A DNA stretch of 64,000 bases from Hippea maritima DSM 10411 (lineage in GTDB: Bacteria > Campylobacterota_A > Desulfurellia > Desulfurellales > Hippeaceae): positions 324,501-388,500 of the forward strand of contig NC_015318.1 of the NCBI RefSeq assembly GCF_000194135.1, given 5' to 3'. Shown piece by piece: positions 27,082 to 36,202 of the stretch (position 1 is the stretch's first letter; each line of letters begins with the position of its first letter). Below the pieces are notes generated by a model. The model worked only from the letters and a program-made list of their open reading frames with translations, had not been told where the DNA came from and made no database searches. Made by a program: the position numbers and the translations under genes.

Positions 27082-28373
27082 TAGAAAGGTATACAAGGAA
27101 AGAGATGGGTCAGTTGTGGACAGAAGAGGCCAAGTTTTCAAGGTGGCTCGAGGTTGAGATTGCCGTTGTTGAGGGTTGGGAAAGTATTGGTGAGATTCCT
27201 AAAGGTACAGCAGAAAGGATAAAGCAGAATGCTAAATTCAGCATAAAGAGGATTGAGGAAATAGAGAGGGTAACACGGCATGATGTGGTGGCATTTTTAG
27301 AGAATGTTAAGGAGAGTTTAGGAGATGAGGGTGATTTTCTGCATTTTGGCATAACAAGTTCGGATACAATTGATACAGCTATGGCTTTGGCCTTGAAACG
27401 CTCTGCTGAAATAATTATAGAAGACATAAAAATGGTAATGGATACATTAAAAAAAAGGGCTTTTGAGTTTAAGGATACACTTATGATAGGTAGATCTCAT
27501 GGCATTCATGGTGAACCCATAAGTTTTGGCTTTGTGCTTGCTTTGTGGTATGCAGAGATGAAAAGAAACCTAAAGAGAATGGAAGATGCAAAGGAAGCTA
27601 TATCATATGGTAAGATTTCTGGCTCTATGGGAACGTTTGCCAATGTCCCACTTGAGGTGGAGGAGTATGCTTGTAAAAAACTCGGTTTGAAACCTGCTCC
27701 TATTTCCAGCCAGATTATCCAAAGGGATAGATATGCCCAGTATATGACAACGCTTGCCATTGTGGCATCTACAATAGAAAAGATAGCGACCCAGATAAGG
27801 CACTATCAGAGAACAGAGGTAAGGGAGGCTGAAGAATTTTTTCACAAGGGTCAAAAGGGTTCATCTTCTATGCCACACAAAAGAAATCCTGTATTGAGTG
27901 AGAACCTTTGCGGTTTGGCAAGGCTTGTTAGATCAAACTCTATTGCAGCTTTAGAAAATGTTGCACTTTGGCATGAGAGGGATATAAGCCATTCATCAAA
28001 TGAGAGAATAATTTTGCCTGATTCTAATATAGCCATGGACTTTATGCTTTATAGGCTTAATAATGTCATTGAGAATTTAACAGTTTATGAGGAGAATATG
28101 ATTAAAAATTTAAATCTTACCAGAGGTGTTATATACTCTCAGAGATTGATGTTGAGGCTCGTTGAAAAGGGTGCAGATAAGATAGAGGCTTATGAGGCTG
28201 TTCAGAGAAATGCCATGGACTCATGGGAGAATGAAAAGAACTTCAAAGAACTTGTGCTTAGTGATGGCTTTATTAAAAAATATTTAACCAAAGAAGAGAC
28301 AGAGGAGTGCTTTAATCCCAACTACTACATACGCAGAATGGATAATATATTCTCAAGAGTTTTTGACGAATAG
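27078..28373 (+). CDS. purB: Adenylosuccinate lyase
   Basis: This 431-residue enzyme of the fumarase/aspartase superfamily acts twice in purine synthesis, cleaving SAICAR and adenylosuccinate. The signature KGSSSMPHKRNP is intact, as are the substrate-binding TSSDTIDT and GRSHGIHGEP stretches. It overlaps rng by 4 bases and ends with TAG. The next 65 bases before the kinase gene are AT-rich without a clear terminator. Confidence 0.96.
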   Translation: MIERYTRKEMGQLWTEEAKFSRWLEVEIAVVEGWESIGEIPKGTAERIKQNAKFSIKRIEEIERVTRHDVVAFLENVKESLGDEGDFLHFGITSSDTIDTAMALALKRSAEIIIEDIKMVMDTLKKRAFEFKDTLMIGRSHGIHGEPISFGFVLALWYAEMKRNLKRMEDAKEAISYGKISGSMGTFANVPLEVEEYACKKLGLKPAPISSQIIQRDRYAQYMTTLAIVASTIEKIATQIRHYQRTEVREAEEFFHKGQKGSSSMPHKRNPVLSENLCGLARLVRSNSIAALENVALWHERDISHSSNERIILPDSNIAMDFMLYRLNNVIENLTVYEENMIKNLNLTRGVIYSQRLMLRLVEKGADKIEAYEAVQRNAMDSWENEKNFKELVLSDGFIKKYLTKEETEECFNPNYYIRRMDNIFSRVFDE

Positions 28374-28438
28374 TTTTATTTTTAGTAAAATTTATAAGTT
28401 TTGAATTTTTTTATTTTGATGTTCTTAAGAAGGAATTT

Positions 28439-29480
28439 ATGACCAGTTTGACGTTAGAGTTCCTAAATAAATTAAATGATAGTATAATAATATTCAATGA
28501 AAATGGTGTTGTTGCTGACTTAAATAAATCAGCAAAAGACAAATTTGGTCTTGAGGTTTCAACTGATGTTCGTTCTATTTTAAAAGACGACGATAAGAAG
28601 ATTTTTTTTGAGAACATCTTGAGTTTGGCCAAAAAGGATAAAGGTTATTCAAATTTCATGAGATTTTTAAACAAGGATGGAGACCTAATTTTTTGCTGGC
28701 TAAATGTTTTTAAATACAATGATTATTATGTTTTCGAAATCTTTGACTTAACGCCGATGGAAAGGAGGGCTTCTGCTATTGGTGATTCTGCTTATGCCAA
28801 GGTGTTAAAATATATGAGTCAAGGTATAGCTCATTCTATAAGAAATCCTATAATGTCTGCTGGAGGCATGTTGTCTCGTATAAAGGCAAAGCTGTCGCAG
28901 CAGGAAGATGATAAGCTTATAAACTACATTGAAATAGTTGAAAAAAGTCTATTCAGAATTATTAGTATAATAGCTAATATAGAGGTTGTGAGCAATTCTT
29001 TCCCGGTTAGTCTTGAGAAAATAGATTTATTGGAATTGGTTAAAGAATTATCGCTGAAATATCAAGACAAAGGCGTTGAGGTTGCAGGCGATAGTAAAAC
29101 GGGTGTATTTGTGTATACAAACAGGATGCATTTGGGTTTTATTATAGATGAAATAATAAAAAACGCCATAGATGCTACTCAAACAGTTGAAAAACCAAAA
29201 ATAGAAATAAAAGTATTTAAAAAAGGCAAAAATGCTTTTATAGAAGTGAAAGATAACGGTAAAGGTATTGAAGAGAATGAACTGCCCCTGACAACTATTC
29301 CTTTTTATTCGACAAAGCCGTCCAATATGGGTATAGGGTTATCATTGGCCAAGTTTTTAATAGAGGGATACCATGGGGGGGTTAACGATTGAATCAAAGC
29401 CTGCCAAAGGTACGAAGGTTACTATAGTGATTCCTGTGGAAAAAAGAGACGATATAAGGATAAAGCAGTTGTATGATTAA
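28439..29480 (+). CDS. Soluble PAS-type histidine kinase (NtrB/FlgS-like), frameshifted in a G7 tract
   Basis: The N-terminal PAS-like sensor covers about residues 8-110. A HisKA box with the phospho-His follows (GIAHSIRNPIMSAGG), then a HATPase domain with IKNAIDAT, DNGKGI and GIGLSLAKF. There are no membrane segments. The plain frame stops at 29392 just after EGYHGG. Skipping one base of the G7 run (29375-29381) restores the family C-terminus (LTIESKPAKGTKVTIVIP) and runs to a stop at 29480, overlapping the next gene by 8 bases. The break may be phase variation, decay or a sequence error. The layout resembles the cytosolic NtrB/FlgS kinases that feed sigma-54 activators; that role is inference. 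SD AAGGA precedes ATG. Confidence 0.85.
29375..29381 (+). repeat. G7 homopolymer at the kinase frameshift
   Basis: Seven consecutive G bases. Six would keep the kinase in frame to 29480; seven ends it at 29392. G tracts are typical phase-variation sites in Campylobacterota. Confidence 0.8.
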
Positions 29481-30666
29481 AAGGCTTTCAACGAAAGTTG
29501 TTGTATATACTACTACTCTTGTATTGATAACGCTTTTTATATTTAGCATGAGTTCTATATTTACCATAATGGCCCTAAAGAAATATGCACTTCACAAAAC
29601 AGAGGCGATATTCAGGCAAAATGCTGATGAAAACTTAGAGAAAGAGGTTGTTTCATATGCCAAAATATTGAAAGGGGCTATGGATGCAAAGGAAAGTATA
29701 TCTTATATGTTTGGTGAGGCAATAGAAAAGGAAATACTTTACAATAAGCACAATCCTTCAGATTTGTTGGAAAATGTATTTAATGAGATGAATAATGTTT
29801 TGGATATGAGAGTTATAGCTATTTTTGATGCAAATGGTAAACTTATAAATAAATATCCTAGTTTTGAATGCGTTGATGTTTTAAGAAAGCATTTAAATGC
29901 CTTTCTAACTTCTGAATCTATAAGAAAGATAAAGTATGTGGATTTTCACATAAATAAAGATGATAGCGTTTCGTTTTCATTTGTATATTTTGGTAAAGAT
30001 GCCTCTAAAAAACCCATTTATATAGTTTTTGATTATAAACCATACGATATGTATTCACTTATAAGAACAGCCCAGTTGTACCCATACTCTCAGAAGTACC
30101 TATGGGTTATAAACAAAAAAGGCGTATTGATCTATGATCCTCCTTCAAAGCAGCACCCTTTGATAACTTTAACAGACCATGTAGATTTAACCGATCCAAA
30201 AAACGGCAAGTTATTGGCAGATGTGGTTAAGAAAAAGATTTTAAAAGGGGATACAGGCGTTGCAAGGTATATATTCAGAGGGGTGGATAAGTTTGTTGGA
30301 TATACATATGTTGATAAGTATGGTTGGGGGTTGGGTTTAACGCTGCCAACAGAAATATTCTATAAGCCTATAAAGGACATATCAAAAGACATAGACTCAA
30401 AAACTATATATACACTCGCTTTATTTGGTTTGTTTAGTGTTATAATGATACTTTCTACTATAGTTCTTGCTTTCTTTATAAGTAAACGCATCACTGTTCC
30501 TATAAATGAGACAGCAAATGCCGTTGAGGCTATTTTAAAGGGAGATTACTCAAGAAGGCTAAAACCTTCAGGAACTGAAGAGATAGATAAGCTATCAGAG
30601 GTAGTCAATAGGCTTTTGGACTACTTTAGTAACAGAGAAAATAATGAAGGGGAGGGCAAGGAATGA
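29473..30666 (+). CDS. Membrane sensor: Cache domain plus HAMP, without an output domain
   Basis: This 397-residue protein has an N-terminal membrane segment (about residues 10-35), a large extracytoplasmic dCache-like region (about 40-310, with YLWVINKKGVLIYDP and GYTYVDKYGWGLGL), a second membrane segment (about 315-340) and a HAMP domain (KRITVPINETANAVEAI). It ends about 15 residues after HAMP, so it lacks the methyl-accepting, kinase or cyclase domain normally attached. It follows the soluble kinase with an 8-base overlap in the corrected frame and overlaps cheA by 4 bases. It may pass signals to one of these partners in trans. Confidence 0.82.
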   Translation: MIKRLSTKVVVYTTTLVLITLFIFSMSSIFTIMALKKYALHKTEAIFRQNADENLEKEVVSYAKILKGAMDAKESISYMFGEAIEKEILYNKHNPSDLLENVFNEMNNVLDMRVIAIFDANGKLINKYPSFECVDVLRKHLNAFLTSESIRKIKYVDFHINKDDSVSFSFVYFGKDASKKPIYIVFDYKPYDMYSLIRTAQLYPYSQKYLWVINKKGVLIYDPPSKQHPLITLTDHVDLTDPKNGKLLADVVKKKILKGDTGVARYIFRGVDKFVGYTYVDKYGWGLGLTLPTEIFYKPIKDISKDIDSKTIYTLALFGLFSVIMILSTIVLAFFISKRITVPINETANAVEAILKGDYSRRLKPSGTEEIDKLSEVVNRLLDYFSNRENNEGEGKE

Positions 30667-33047
30667 GTGAAAATATGGAGGAGATGCAGGAAATAATACA
30701 GGATTTTTTAGTTGAGGCGGATGAGTTACTTGAAGAACTTGATGAAGATTTGGTTAGACTTGAAAACGAAAGCGATGATGAGGATCTGCTAAATAAGATA
30801 TTTAGAGCTTTCCATACGATAAAGGGGTCTGCGAGCTTTTTGGGTTTTGAGAAGCTAACGGAGCTTACCCATAAACTTGAAGATGTTTTGAACAGGCTTA
30901 GGAAGTTTGAAATACATCTTGACACCGATATGATGGATGCCATCCTTGCTGGAGTAGATAAAGCCAAAATAATAATTGATGCTATAAAGAATGGTGAAGA
31001 TCCCGAGGCAATAGATATAGTCGAAAACATTGAACAGCTTAAAAGATTTTTGGATGAAAACTATTCTCATGAAAAGGTAAGACAACCAAAAGAAGATGTA
31101 GAGGAAGAACAAGGAGAGGAATTAACTGAAGAGGAACTTATAAAAGCCCAAGAGCAAGAAATGATAGAAGAAGAGGGTATAAGCCCTGAGGAAGGGGAAG
31201 GTAAAAGTTCGGATGATATAGACGCTGAAATTGAAAGGCTCCTTGCTTGGAGGATGGAAGAAGATAAAAAAAGGAGGATGCAAAAGAAACAGCAACAAGA
31301 GGGTGAGCTACCTAAGGAGATAGAGAAAGATAAAAAAGAAGACGAAGATAAAAAGGATAAAGAGGAGGCCCTCAAGGAAAATCAGGTTAAACAAAGAACA
31401 AAAACAGCAGTGCTTAAGAAAACCAAGCCTGTTATAGAACAAACTATAAGGGTAGATGTTGAAAGGCTTGACGATCTGATGAATCTGGTTGGTGAGCTTG
31501 TTTTGGGTAAAAACAGGCTTGTTAGTGTAACTCAGAGAGCTGAAGAGAAGTTTGGTGGGGATGAAATAGTTGAAGAATTGAGTGAGGTAGCAAGTCAAAT
31601 AACGCTTGTGACGACAGATCTCCAGATGGGTGTTATGAAAACCAGAATGGTTCAGATTGGTAAGGTTTTCAATAAATTCCCCAGAGTCGTTAGGGATATA
31701 GCAAGGGAACTCAATAAAGAGGTCGAGCTTGTTATAAAAGGTGCTGAAACGGAACTTGATAAGAGTGTTGTTGAGGAAATAAATGATCCGCTTGTTCATA
31801 TCGTGAGAAATGCAATAGATCATGGTATAGAACCTCCAGATGAGAGGAAAAAAATTGGTAAGCCATCTAAAGGTAAGGTTGTTTTATCTGCATATCATGA
31901 AGGTAACTACATAGTTATTGAGACAAGTGATGACGGCAAAGGAATGGATCCAGAGAAACTCAAACAGAAAGCCCTGGAAAAAGGTCTCATAACCGAGACA
32001 GAAGCAAGACAAATGAGCAAAGAAGAAGCCTATGCCTTGATATTTAAACCTGGCTTTTCAACTGCGTCATCTGTTACGAATATATCTGGCCGTGGCGTAG
32101 GTATGGATGTTGTAAAAACCAATGTTGAAAAATTAAATGGAATTATAGAGGTTAAATCTGAAGTTGGCAAAGGTACCACGATAATCCTTAAGATTCCATT
32201 GACCCTTGCTATTATACAAGCTTTGCTTGTAAAGGTGGCCAAAGAGTTCTTTGCTGTTCCATTGGTTAGTGTTGTTGAGACGGTTAGAATCTCCAAAAAT
32301 GATATAGATAAAGTTGAAAACAAGGATGTGCTTAGATTAAGGGACAATATAATACCACTTGTATATCTTGGTGATACACTTGGCATAGGAGAGAATAAAC
32401 GTACTTTAGACGGGAAAGAGATTTATGTTGTTGTGGTTGCAGTTGCGGAGAAGAGAATAGGCTTGATAGTAGATGAGCTTATTGGAAGGGAAGAGATAGT
32501 TATTAAATCGTTGGGTAATTATCTAACAAACATAAAAGGCATCTCAGGAGCAACTATAATGGGTGATGGCTCTGTTACATTGATTCTTGATGTTGCAAAT
32601 GTGGTTAATGAAGCGTCTATTATCACTACAAACATAGAGGATCATTTAATTGAGCTATATGAAAAAGAAAAGCCTGTAGTATTAATTGCAGCACGTGAAT
32701 CCGATATGAATAAAGAGCTCAAGAAATACCTAAAAGATAGGGGCTATGAGGTTGTATCTGCCCATACGGATAAGGAAGCTTTAGATTTGGCCTGTGAACA
32801 TATAGCAGATTTAGTAATGGTTGATTTGGGTATTTATATAAGCGATGGATATAATTTAGCCAAAACCTTAAGGGGTATGCCTGCATATAAAAGCACTCCG
32901 ATTATCGGGATTTCAACAGATGGAACATTCGATAAGGAAAAACTCAAAGAGGCTAAGATCAATAAACTTATATTTGCTCCGTTTACGGATGATGAGTTAA
33001 CTACAGCAATAGAAGCTGCTTCTAAAAAGAATATACTTGTGGCTTAA
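30663..33047 (+). CDS. cheA: Chemotaxis histidine kinase CheA with C-terminal receiver domain
   Basis: The protein has 794 residues. Its HPt domain carries the phospho-His in FHTIKGSASFLGF near residue 43. A very acidic and basic low-complexity linker covers about 135-255. Dimerisation and HATPase domains follow (VRNAIDHG, DDGKGMD, GRGVGMDVV), then a CheW-like domain and a C-terminal receiver domain. The receiver keeps the phospho-Asp (MVDLG) but lacks the conserved Lys (FAPF instead of KPF), and its acid pocket is altered, so it may be a weak or regulatory domain. CheA-receiver fusions are typical of Campylobacterota. It is co-transcribed with the Cache-HAMP gene and cheW. Confidence 0.94.
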   Translation: MSENMEEMQEIIQDFLVEADELLEELDEDLVRLENESDDEDLLNKIFRAFHTIKGSASFLGFEKLTELTHKLEDVLNRLRKFEIHLDTDMMDAILAGVDKAKIIIDAIKNGEDPEAIDIVENIEQLKRFLDENYSHEKVRQPKEDVEEEQGEELTEEELIKAQEQEMIEEEGISPEEGEGKSSDDIDAEIERLLAWRMEEDKKRRMQKKQQQEGELPKEIEKDKKEDEDKKDKEEALKENQVKQRTKTAVLKKTKPVIEQTIRVDVERLDDLMNLVGELVLGKNRLVSVTQRAEEKFGGDEIVEELSEVASQITLVTTDLQMGVMKTRMVQIGKVFNKFPRVVRDIARELNKEVELVIKGAETELDKSVVEEINDPLVHIVRNAIDHGIEPPDERKKIGKPSKGKVVLSAYHEGNYIVIETSDDGKGMDPEKLKQKALEKGLITETEARQMSKEEAYALIFKPGFSTASSVTNISGRGVGMDVVKTNVEKLNGIIEVKSEVGKGTTIILKIPLTLAIIQALLVKVAKEFFAVPLVSVVETVRISKNDIDKVENKDVLRLRDNIIPLVYLGDTLGIGENKRTLDGKEIYVVVVAVAEKRIGLIVDELIGREEIVIKSLGNYLTNIKGISGATIMGDGSVTLILDVANVVNEASIITTNIEDHLIELYEKEKPVVLIAARESDMNKELKKYLKDRGYEVVSAHTDKEALDLACEHIADLVMVDLGIYISDGYNLAKTLRGMPAYKSTPIIGISTDGTFDKEKLKEAKINKLIFAPFTDDELTTAIEAASKKNILVA

Positions 33048-33057
33048 GGAGGTATAA

Positions 33058-33642
33058 ATGACTGCACAAAATGTTGATTTATTCGATAAAAGCCTTGCGT
33101 TAAATGAAGATTTAGAAGAAGAAATAGCAAAAAAGAGCCAGAAATCCAACGCTATAATTATGAAAGATGAGTATGAGCAGGTTGTGGGTTTTATATTAAA
33201 CCAGGAGCTCTTCGGTGTTGATATTTTGGATGTGGAGGAAATTATAAAACCTGTTGATTATACGTTTGTTCCCAACACAAAGCCGTTTGTTTTGGGTGTT
33301 ATAAATTTAAGGGGAAAAATAATACCTATAGTAGATCTTAGAGTAAAATTCAGCTTCAAAATAAAGCCAATAAGTGCCGATACAAGGATTATTATTATAT
33401 CCCACGAAGAGTATAATGTTGGCTTTGTTGTAGATAAGATAGAGAAGGTTTATTATATAGAGAAGAAGAATATAGAGCCAACACCACCAAATATACCCCC
33501 GAGTATAGAAAAATATGTAAAAGGCGTTGGGAAGATGCCTAAAAACATAATAACGCTTTTAAATATTGAAGAGCTATTGCACGAAGGTGGGAGCTTGTAT
33601 TCAAAATCCTTAAGCAAGCCTGCGGAGGTAGAAAATGGCTGA
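33058..33642 (+). CDS. cheW: Chemotaxis coupling protein CheW
   Basis: This 194-residue protein carries a single CheW domain: FILNQELFGVDILDVEEI, then GVINLRGKIIPIVDLR and IIISHEEYNVGFVVD. An extra acidic N-terminus of about 40 residues precedes it. CheW links chemoreceptors to CheA. An AGGAGG ribosome site precedes ATG 10 bases after cheA, and the gene overlaps cheV by 8 bases. Confidence 0.93.
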   Translation: MTAQNVDLFDKSLALNEDLEEEIAKKSQKSNAIIMKDEYEQVVGFILNQELFGVDILDVEEIIKPVDYTFVPNTKPFVLGVINLRGKIIPIVDLRVKFSFKIKPISADTRIIIISHEEYNVGFVVDKIEKVYYIEKKNIEPTPPNIPPSIEKYVKGVGKMPKNIITLLNIEELLHEGGSLYSKSLSKPAEVENG

Positions 33643-34594
33643 TAAGAAATACGAAGATAAGATAGACATCTTGCAGGTTGGAACCAACCAGATGGAGCTT
33701 GTTGATTTCAGAATGTTTGAATTAAAAGAAGACGGTAAAATATATGAGGGTATCTACGGCATAAACATAGCAAAGGTAAAGGAGATTATAAAATACCCAA
33801 ACCTAATAAAAATTCCGAGTAAAGATTCACTGATTGAAGGAATATATAATTTAAGAGGAGAGGTTATACCTATAGTAAGTTTGGCTAAATGGCTTGGAAT
33901 CAATGAACCTGCGGATATTAAGACAAAGAAGGTTATAATAACGATCTTTAATAATATAACGGTGGGATTTATTGTGCATGACGCCAAAAGAATCAGGCGT
34001 GTATCGTGGCGTTTTGTAAAGCCGCCGAGTGAAGTTCTTATTCATCAATACGGCAACAAGATAGTTGGTACAATAAATTTAGACGAAGAGCATGTTATGA
34101 TAATACTTGACTTTGAAAGCATCTGTGAGGAGTTAGGTATATTCTCAGAGGATGATATCAAAAGGATCAGAGACACAGCCCTTGAGGGTTCAAAGGATAA
34201 GCAGAAGAAGGTTAAAATACTCATTGCGGATGATTCCGCCACAGCCAGGAAGATCATTAAAACAGCGGTTGAGCCTTTGGCAGAAAAGATCATAGAGGCC
34301 AAAGATGGCCAGGAGGCTTGGGATATGCTTAATAGGCTTTATGAAGAGACAAATGGGGATATAGAAAAGGCTGTAAATATAATCATAACGGATGTTGAGA
34401 TGCCCAATATGGATGGCTATAGGTTTGCAAAGTTAGTGAAAGAGGATGAGCGGTTCAAAAAGATCCCTGTGATCATGAATACATCGCTTTCTGGTAATGC
34501 TAACCTTCAGAAGGCAAAAGAGGTTGGTGTTGATGATTTCTGCACCAAATTTATAGCCGAGGAGTTTACCCAGGCTGTGTTGAAACATATATAA
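33635..34594 (+). CDS. cheV: Chemotaxis protein CheV (CheW domain plus receiver)
   Basis: This 319-residue fusion has an N-terminal CheW-like domain (YGINIAKVKEII, GIYNLRGEVIPIVSL) and a C-terminal receiver domain. The receiver is complete: ADDS acid pocket, phospho-Asp in IITDVEMPNMDG, the Ser of NTS, and a Lys in CTKF. CheV couples receptors to CheA and, when phosphorylated, helps adaptation. The gene overlaps cheW by 8 bases. No CheR or CheB lies in the window, so CheV may carry part of the adaptation load. Confidence 0.93.
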   Translation: MADKKYEDKIDILQVGTNQMELVDFRMFELKEDGKIYEGIYGINIAKVKEIIKYPNLIKIPSKDSLIEGIYNLRGEVIPIVSLAKWLGINEPADIKTKKVIITIFNNITVGFIVHDAKRIRRVSWRFVKPPSEVLIHQYGNKIVGTINLDEEHVMIILDFESICEELGIFSEDDIKRIRDTALEGSKDKQKKVKILIADDSATARKIIKTAVEPLAEKIIEAKDGQEAWDMLNRLYEETNGDIEKAVNIIITDVEMPNMDGYRFAKLVKEDERFKKIPVIMNTSLSGNANLQKAKEVGVDDFCTKFIAEEFTQAVLKHI

Positions 34595-34612
34595 GAGAAA
34601 GGAGCTTAAGGT

Positions 34613-35101
34613 ATGTCGGCTAAGTTGAGTGTTGAATGGATAAACCCCTTTATTGAAGCAACAGAGGAAATATTGGAAACGGTTGCTATGATTACACCCA
34701 AAAGGGGACAGTTGGCTTTAAAAAAGGAAAGTACAGTTGAGTACGATGTGAGCGGTATTATTGGTATTACTGGTGAGGCTATTGGTTCTATAGCGCTTTC
34801 ATTCCCCAAAAAAACAGCTATAAAGGTTGTGAGTAATTTTACCGGAGAAGAAGTGTTGGGTGTAGATAATGATACAGCAGATGCTATTGGTGAATTGACA
34901 AATATGATAGCTGGCAGAGCTAAAAAAATATTTTCCGATAAGGGTATAAAACTAAAGATATCTGTACCAAATGTTGTAATTGGGAAAAACCATACTATTG
35001 CATCACCAAAGGGAACACCTACTATAGTTATACCTTTTGAATCTGAGGAAGGTGAGTTTGCCATACAGGTATCGTTAGTTCCTAATCCATCGGAGGAGTA
35101 G
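34613..35101 (+). CDS. cheX: CheY phosphatase CheX
   Basis: This 162-residue member of the CheC/CheX/FliY family has the catalytic E-x2-N in IGELTNMIAGRAK near residue 100 and the N-terminal WINPFIEATEEIL helix. CheX dephosphorylates CheY-P. It lies directly before a second, unrelated phosphatase gene of CheZ type. A ribosome site (AAGGAG) is seen upstream; the start is 18 bases after the cheV stop. Confidence 0.88.
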   Translation: MSAKLSVEWINPFIEATEEILETVAMITPKRGQLALKKESTVEYDVSGIIGITGEAIGSIALSFPKKTAIKVVSNFTGEEVLGVDNDTADAIGELTNMIAGRAKKIFSDKGIKLKISVPNVVIGKNHTIASPKGTPTIVIPFESEEGEFAIQVSLVPNPSEE

Positions 35102-35105
35102 TGCT

Positions 35106-35831
35106 ATGGGTCATCAAGATGATATTGATGCATTGATTGCTGAGTTTAATAAAACTGATAAAAAGGAAGTTGATTCCGTAATTGATGAGTTTGTGGAAAA
35201 GAGTGAAGATGAAATTACAGAGAAGGCAATGAAGCCTAAAGCTGAAAAAGATGCAGCTGTTGCAAGTGAGAGTGAGGAGTCGGAGAAGTTAAGGGGAGTC
35301 AGGCTCCCGCCCAAGGAGCACAGGGTAATTGATAGACTGGATGAAATAAACAAGGAAAGTGAAGAGAAAGTCAATAAGCTTTTTGAGAAACTTGAGGCTA
35401 TTTGTGCAGAGGTGGATGAAGTTGAAGGCATGATAGAAGAAATCAAACCCTATGTGAATAAGCATAAAGAATTTATGGATTTCTTTGTAGAGCACTTTCC
35501 AAGAACCGTTGTAAAGAACAATTATGAATACTTCAAAAATATCATAAATATATTAAATGACATAGAAAATAAGGTTAACAGCGTTAGGGATAACACTTAC
35601 GAAGCTATGGATATATTGCAGTTTCAAGACATTACAAGACAGAAGATTGAAAGGGTTATTTCGGTTATTAAGGCCTTGCACGACTATCTCAATAACTGGT
35701 TTGCATCGTCTTATGAAGATGTTCAAAGGGCAAGGGTTGCTCATACCATCGTAGATGAAACTGAAAAGGAAAAGGTTGACCAAGAGGTTGAAGAAATAAT
35801 AAAGCAAATGCAAAGGGGTGAGGTGAAATGA
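35106..35831 (+). CDS. cheZ: CheZ-like CheY phosphatase
   Basis: The first ~110 of its 241 residues are acidic, charged and probably disordered. A long helical region follows, ending in the CheZ signature MDILQFQDITRQKIERV with the D-x3-Q catalytic pair. A C-terminal tail completes it. It resembles the diverged CheZ of epsilonproteobacteria, which dephosphorylates CheY-P. Preceded by cheX (5-base gap) and overlapping cheY by 4 bases, it places two different phosphatases beside their target. A ribosome site GGAGGAG is visible. Confidence 0.85.
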   Translation: MGHQDDIDALIAEFNKTDKKEVDSVIDEFVEKSEDEITEKAMKPKAEKDAAVASESEESEKLRGVRLPPKEHRVIDRLDEINKESEEKVNKLFEKLEAICAEVDEVEGMIEEIKPYVNKHKEFMDFFVEHFPRTVVKNNYEYFKNIINILNDIENKVNSVRDNTYEAMDILQFQDITRQKIERVISVIKALHDYLNNWFASSYEDVQRARVAHTIVDETEKEKVDQEVEEIIKQMQRGEVK

Positions 35832-36202
35832 AGGTTATAACCATTGATGATTCTTCAACTATGAGGAGGATAATAAAGAATACATTAAAAAGAATTGGAT
35901 ATGGAGATGAGATATTGGAGGCTGAAAACGGTAAAGAAGCCTTGGATATTCTTGCAAGCAACGACGTGGATTTAATTATTACGGATTGGAACATGCCTGT
36001 AATGGATGGGCTTACATTTGTTAAAAAAATTAGGTCTGATCATAAATATGATGATATTCCAATAATAATGGTAACGACCGAGGCGGCCAAGGAGGATATT
36101 ATTACCGCATTAAAAGCTGGGGTAAACAACTACATTGTTAAACCGTTTACTCCCCAGGTGTTGAAAGAAAAAATAGAGGCTGTATTGGGTTTAAAGGATT
36201 AA
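35828..36202 (+). CDS. cheY: Chemotaxis response regulator CheY
   Basis: This 124-residue single receiver domain has IDDSSTMRRIIKNTL with the acid pocket, phospho-Asp in LIITDWNMPVMDG, TTEA and the Lys in VKPF. All catalytic residues are present. CheY-P binds the flagellar switch. It overlaps the cheZ-like gene by 4 bases and ends directly against the GTG of the ABC ATPase gene. Confidence 0.95.
   Translation: MKVITIDDSSTMRRIIKNTLKRIGYGDEILEAENGKEALDILASNDVDLIITDWNMPVMDGLTFVKKIRSDHKYDDIPIIMVTTEAAKEDIITALKAGVNNYIVKPFTPQVLKEKIEAVLGLKD

Noticed and set aside
30855-31823. Minus-strand open frames opposite cheA
   Set aside because: They are Ser- or Phe-rich complements of the acidic and basic low-complexity linker and catalytic region of cheA, with no start signals.
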